This document shows positions 5,694-7,392 of a stretch of 7,392 nt of DNA, in pieces (the first letter of the stretch is position 1; each line of letters begins with the position of its first letter). Source of the DNA: an uncultured Oscillospiraceae bacterium. GTDB taxonomy: Bacteria > Bacillota > Clostridia > Oscillospirales > Oscillospiraceae. Under the pieces are notes generated by a model. The model searched no databases. It was given only the letters and a program-made list of their open reading frames with translations, and had not been told where the DNA came from. The stretch spans positions 1 through 7,392 of the forward strand of contig CAAFEV010000313.1 in NCBI GenBank assembly GCA_900762005.1. The letters are read 5' to 3'. A program made the translations under genes and the position numbers.

Positions 5694-5930
5694 TTATTCC
5701 TCATTGCTCCAGATTTTCTTGCTGTCGGCAAGGGTATAGACCGCCTCGGTGTCCTCGTCCATGTACAATAAACACGGCTCATCGGCTTGAAAGAACACGC
5801 AGGTTCCGCAGGACGAGGAGATACGGCGCGGCACCGGTGCCATCCGTGCCTCGATGCCCTTTGCCGTCAGTGTCCGATGTGTCCGCAGGGCTGCAAGGTG
5901 CGTGTGGAAGGTGGCAATATACTCGTTCAT
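5694..5930 (-). CDS. DUF3343 protein (putative Se/S carrier-like)
   Basis: A 78-residue soluble protein matching DUF3343 (PF11823, described as putative Se/S carrier protein-like). It begins with the family's F-x-x-T/S-x-x-A-L-R pattern (F-H-T-H-L-A-A-L-R, 8-16) and then has P-V-P-R-R-I-S-S-S-C-G-T-C at 32-44. C41 is the family-conserved cysteine. C44 makes a CxxC pair here, and C53 is a third cysteine. The biochemical role of the family is not proved. A cysteine that carries a persulfide or selenide is inferred from the context. The ATG overlaps the TGA of the TusA-type gene (ATGA) and no strong ribosome binding site is seen, so translation is probably coupled. The longer frame reaching 6044 is rejected because it overlaps the TusA gene and adds unrelated residues. 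Confidence 0.88.
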   Translation of the reverse strand: MNEYIATFHTHLAALRTHRTLTAKGIEARMAPVPRRISSSCGTCVFFQADEPCLLYMDEDTEAVYTLADSKKIWSNEE

Positions 5931-6133
5931 TTTACAAACTTCACGAGGTATTCGTCGTCCTCCTGCTCCTTGACGCTCACCTCGTAGCCCAAGTGTCCCG
6001 CCAAACGGCGCAGGTTGCCGACCGCCGTGGCGTTGTCCACGCAAATTTCCAGTGTTTTCGGGTTCTTTGCGTCGATTTCCTTTTTCGCCATCAAAACCGG
6101 CTGCGGGCAGGAAAGTCCTCTTGCGTCAATCAT
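5927..6133 (-). CDS. TusA/SirA/YedF-type sulfurtransferase
   Basis: A 68-residue single-domain protein of the TusA family (PF01206). The signature D-A-R-G-L-S-C-P-Q-P-V-L is at 3-14, with C9 as the expected persulfide-carrying cysteine. N-A-T-A-V-G-N-L-R-R-L-A follows at 34-45. TusA proteins pass sulfane sulfur between cysteines of partner proteins, for example in tRNA thiolation and molybdenum cofactor pathways. Copies next to YedE-type transporters are linked by gene context to selenium or sulfur handling. This protein lacks the C-terminal DsrE-like domain of the longer selenium-associated YedF. A strong ribosome binding site AAAGGAGG (6141-6148) lies 7 bases before the ATG. The ATG overlaps the transporter's TGA and the TGA overlaps the DUF3343 ATG, so the three should be made together. 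Confidence 0.93.
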   Translation of the reverse strand: MIDARGLSCPQPVLMAKKEIDAKNPKTLEICVDNATAVGNLRRLAGHLGYEVSVKEQEDDEYLVKFVK

Positions 6134-7203
6134 TTGCTTGCCTCCTTTTTCAGGTGCGTCACAGAGATTATCGCAATCACGACAAGGCAGACAATCGCAG
6201 CCACGGGGCCGTTGCGACCCGTGCCGTCGGCAGAGGAAGCAAGTCCGAGCGTATGGCTGGCAGCCGCACCGACCACCATGCCCAAAACGGTAATCGCGCT
6301 GTCGCTGTTGCCCTCACCGGCGAGAATAAGCTGACGCAGCGGGCAGCCGCCGAGCAGAACGCTGCCCCAGCCGACAACCGCCATGCCGAGCGCGTTCCAA
6401 AGCCATTCGGTGTGGGCGATGGGCTGACCCTCGAAGCCCCACTTTAAGTTGTCGAAAATGGCATTACCGACCAAGACCGCAATCAAGATGCAAACGAAGC
6501 CGGAGAGCAGACCGAAGTCCTTAAAAAGAACCGCGTCGCGGATGCCGCCGACCATACAAATGCGGCTCTTTTGTGCCAGCGCACCGACCACCAGCGCGAT
6601 AAGCAAGGCTGCCAAAATCGGCGCACGCATCGAGCCGGGTCCTTTTTCGGACACGGCAAAGCAAACGGTCGTAACCAAGGTAAGAATGAAAGCACCGGTC
6701 AGCGCAACGGGGAAGGCACCTCCTTCGACCTTGCTCTGCTTATACGCTCTGCCGAGAGAGAAATTCTTTTTCAGGAAGAAGATACCGACCAAAATACCGA
6801 CGATAAAGCCGACCAGACCGACAATCGCGTTGAGGTCGCCGCCGCCGATGCGAATCACCATGCGCAGCGGGCAGCCGAGGAAAATCAACGCGCCGATCAT
6901 CACCGCCGCGCCGAGCACAAAGCGCAGCACAGGCGAGCTGCCGCCCTTGGGCTTAAACTCCTTGCCGACAATCGCCATGATAAACGCGCCGAGCACGATG
7001 CCAACGATTTCCGGGCGGAAATATTGCACCACACCCGCGCCGTGGAGCTTGCAGGCACCCGCAATGTCGCGCAGGAAGCAGGCGATGCAGAAGCCCATGT
7101 TTGCCGGGTTTCCGAGTTGGGTCAGGGCAACGGCAGCCGCGCCGATAACCAGCCCGCAGAGCATAATCATCCAGTTGCGTTTTAGGAAGTTGTCTTTTTT
7201 CAT
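6130..7203 (-). CDS. yedE: YedE/YeeE-family Se/S transporter
   Basis: A 357-residue polytopic membrane protein of the YeeE/YedE (PF04143) family, close in organisation to the YedE group annotated as putative selenium transporters. About nine or ten hydrophobic segments form two related halves. Each half has a G-C-P-L-R motif (110-114 with C111; 286-290 with C287) and a further cysteine motif (M-G-F-C-I-A-C at 36-42; S-R-I-C-M-V-G-G at 213-220). In structurally known relatives (TsuA, thiosulfate uptake) conserved cysteines line the path and relay the substrate. The substrate here could be thiosulfate, a selenium compound or another sulfur species, and the sequence cannot decide. The ATG at 7203 has AAAGAGGA (7211-7218) upstream at a good distance and begins with a basic segment before the first helix. 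It is the first gene of the three-gene operon. The gene symbol is given by family resemblance. Confidence 0.9.
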   Translation of the reverse strand: MKKDNFLKRNWMIMLCGLVIGAAAVALTQLGNPANMGFCIACFLRDIAGACKLHGAGVVQYFRPEIVGIVLGAFIMAIVGKEFKPKGGSSPVLRFVLGAAVMIGALIFLGCPLRMVIRIGGGDLNAIVGLVGFIVGILVGIFFLKKNFSLGRAYKQSKVEGGAFPVALTGAFILTLVTTVCFAVSEKGPGSMRAPILAALLIALVVGALAQKSRICMVGGIRDAVLFKDFGLLSGFVCILIAVLVGNAIFDNLKWGFEGQPIAHTEWLWNALGMAVVGWGSVLLGGCPLRQLILAGEGNSDSAITVLGMVVGAAASHTLGLASSADGTGRNGPVAAIVCLVVIAIISVTHLKKEASK

Positions 7204-7258
7204 GCGTACATCCTCTTTTCTTATTTCGTTTATCTTTCAGAAATATAACGCCATTCAT

Positions 7259-7287
7259 AGAATAATCCCGTAAGCCGTCTTTGTCAA
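7259..7287 (-). promoter_or_regulatory. Promoter of the yedE operon
   Basis: A perfect -35 TTGACA (7282-7287), a 17-base spacer and the -10 box TATTCT (7259-7264, 4/6). Transcription would start near 7252 and leave a leader of about 48 nt. Runs of T on the minus strand at roughly 7300-7315 lie just upstream of the -35, where an AT-rich UP element would sit. A palindrome overlaps the -35 box. Confidence 0.8.
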
Positions 7288-7299
7288 GAGCTTTCTTGA
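7284..7299. promoter_or_regulatory. Palindrome over the yedE -35 box, candidate operator
   Basis: TCAAGA (7284-7289) and TCTTGA (7294-7299) are perfect inverted half-sites with a 4-base spacer. Four bases of the left half lie inside the TTGACA box, so a dimeric protein bound here would block RNA polymerase. It is not a terminator in either direction because no T-run follows the stem. I cannot name a regulator. Confidence 0.4.
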
Positions 7300-7335
7300 A
7301 AAAAATCCAAAAAACCCGCCCGTGCTCCGACATCA

Positions 7336-7392
7336 TTATTTTCGCAAATCATCCACCAGAAGAGAAATATGTCCTGCACTTACCGGGTCAAT
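7336..7392 (-). CDS. Possible C-terminal end of an unidentified gene
   Basis: Of the three minus-strand frames entering from the right edge only this one stays open, for 18 codons to a TAA at 7336-7338. The other two stop within a few codons. The tail reads I-D-P-V-S-A-G-H-I-S-L-L-V-D-D-L-R-K, a plausible helical protein end, but I do not recognise it. T-rich DNA follows about 20-30 bases downstream without a clear hairpin. A competing reading is a plus-strand gene starting at the ATG at 7369, with a weak purine-rich site before it. Only the sequence beyond the window can decide. Confidence 0.35.
   Translation of the reverse strand: MDPVSAGHISLLVDDLRK

Noticed and set aside
5417..6334. A 305-codon plus-strand open frame across the operon junctions
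   Set aside because: It lies antisense to four genes and crosses a terminator and a promoter. No domain is recognisable and the residue composition looks like noise.
7369..7392. A plus-strand gene start (ATG at 7369 after a purine-rich stretch)
   Set aside because: Only eight codons are visible, the ribosome binding site is weak and no good plus-strand promoter is seen upstream. The minus-strand tail reading is slightly better but neither is secure.

Overview
The window looks like chromosomal core sequence from a GC-rich member of the Clostridia, possibly Oscillospirales. The family choice rests on protein flavour, strong AGGAGG-type ribosome binding sites, sigma-A-like promoters and the pairing of rpsO-pnp with a YedE-type Se/S operon. 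No marker here fixes the genus. All seven complete or nearly complete genes lie on the minus strand, so transcription runs from high to low coordinates. No mobile element, CRISPR array, tRNA or rRNA was seen.

Right to left in transcription order. (1) Bases 7336-7392 hold what may be the last 18 codons of an unidentified minus-strand gene. (2) A promoter with a perfect TTGACA box (7259-7287) drives three genes joined by 4-base ATGA stop/start overlaps: a YedE/YeeE-type membrane transporter (6130-7203), a single-domain TusA-type sulfurtransferase (5927-6133) and a DUF3343 protein (5694-5930). A terminator follows at 5660-5688. This set looks like an import-and-carrier relay for sulfur or selenium. 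(3) A second promoter (5629-5657) drives a COG2426 small membrane protein (5126-5596). It overlaps by 4 bases an O6-alkylguanine-DNA alkyltransferase gene (4718-5129) that is frameshifted and missing part of its N-terminal domain. (4) A promoter at 4686-4714, only 4 bases past that gene, starts rpsO (4297-4563) after a structured leader of about 116 nt. A strong terminator (4259-4286) and a 75-nt stem-loop (4164-4238) then precede pnp (2013-4139). (5) A hairpin at 1966-2002 separates pnp from argS (190-1947), which has no obvious promoter of its own. (6) The argS 3' end meets a plus-strand gene fragment (1-150) at a shared terminator (154-191).

The rpsO-pnp-argS block is translation and RNA-decay housekeeping. 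Its most interesting part is the RNA control layer. The 3' arm of the pnp leader stem-loop carries an 8-nt perfect complement to the pnp Shine-Dalgarno region, so the stem-loop and a closed ribosome-binding-site structure exclude each other. This suggests a mechanism for PNPase autocontrol. The rpsO leader has its own candidate anti-Shine-Dalgarno pairing. There is no gene-free stretch longer than about 160 bases.
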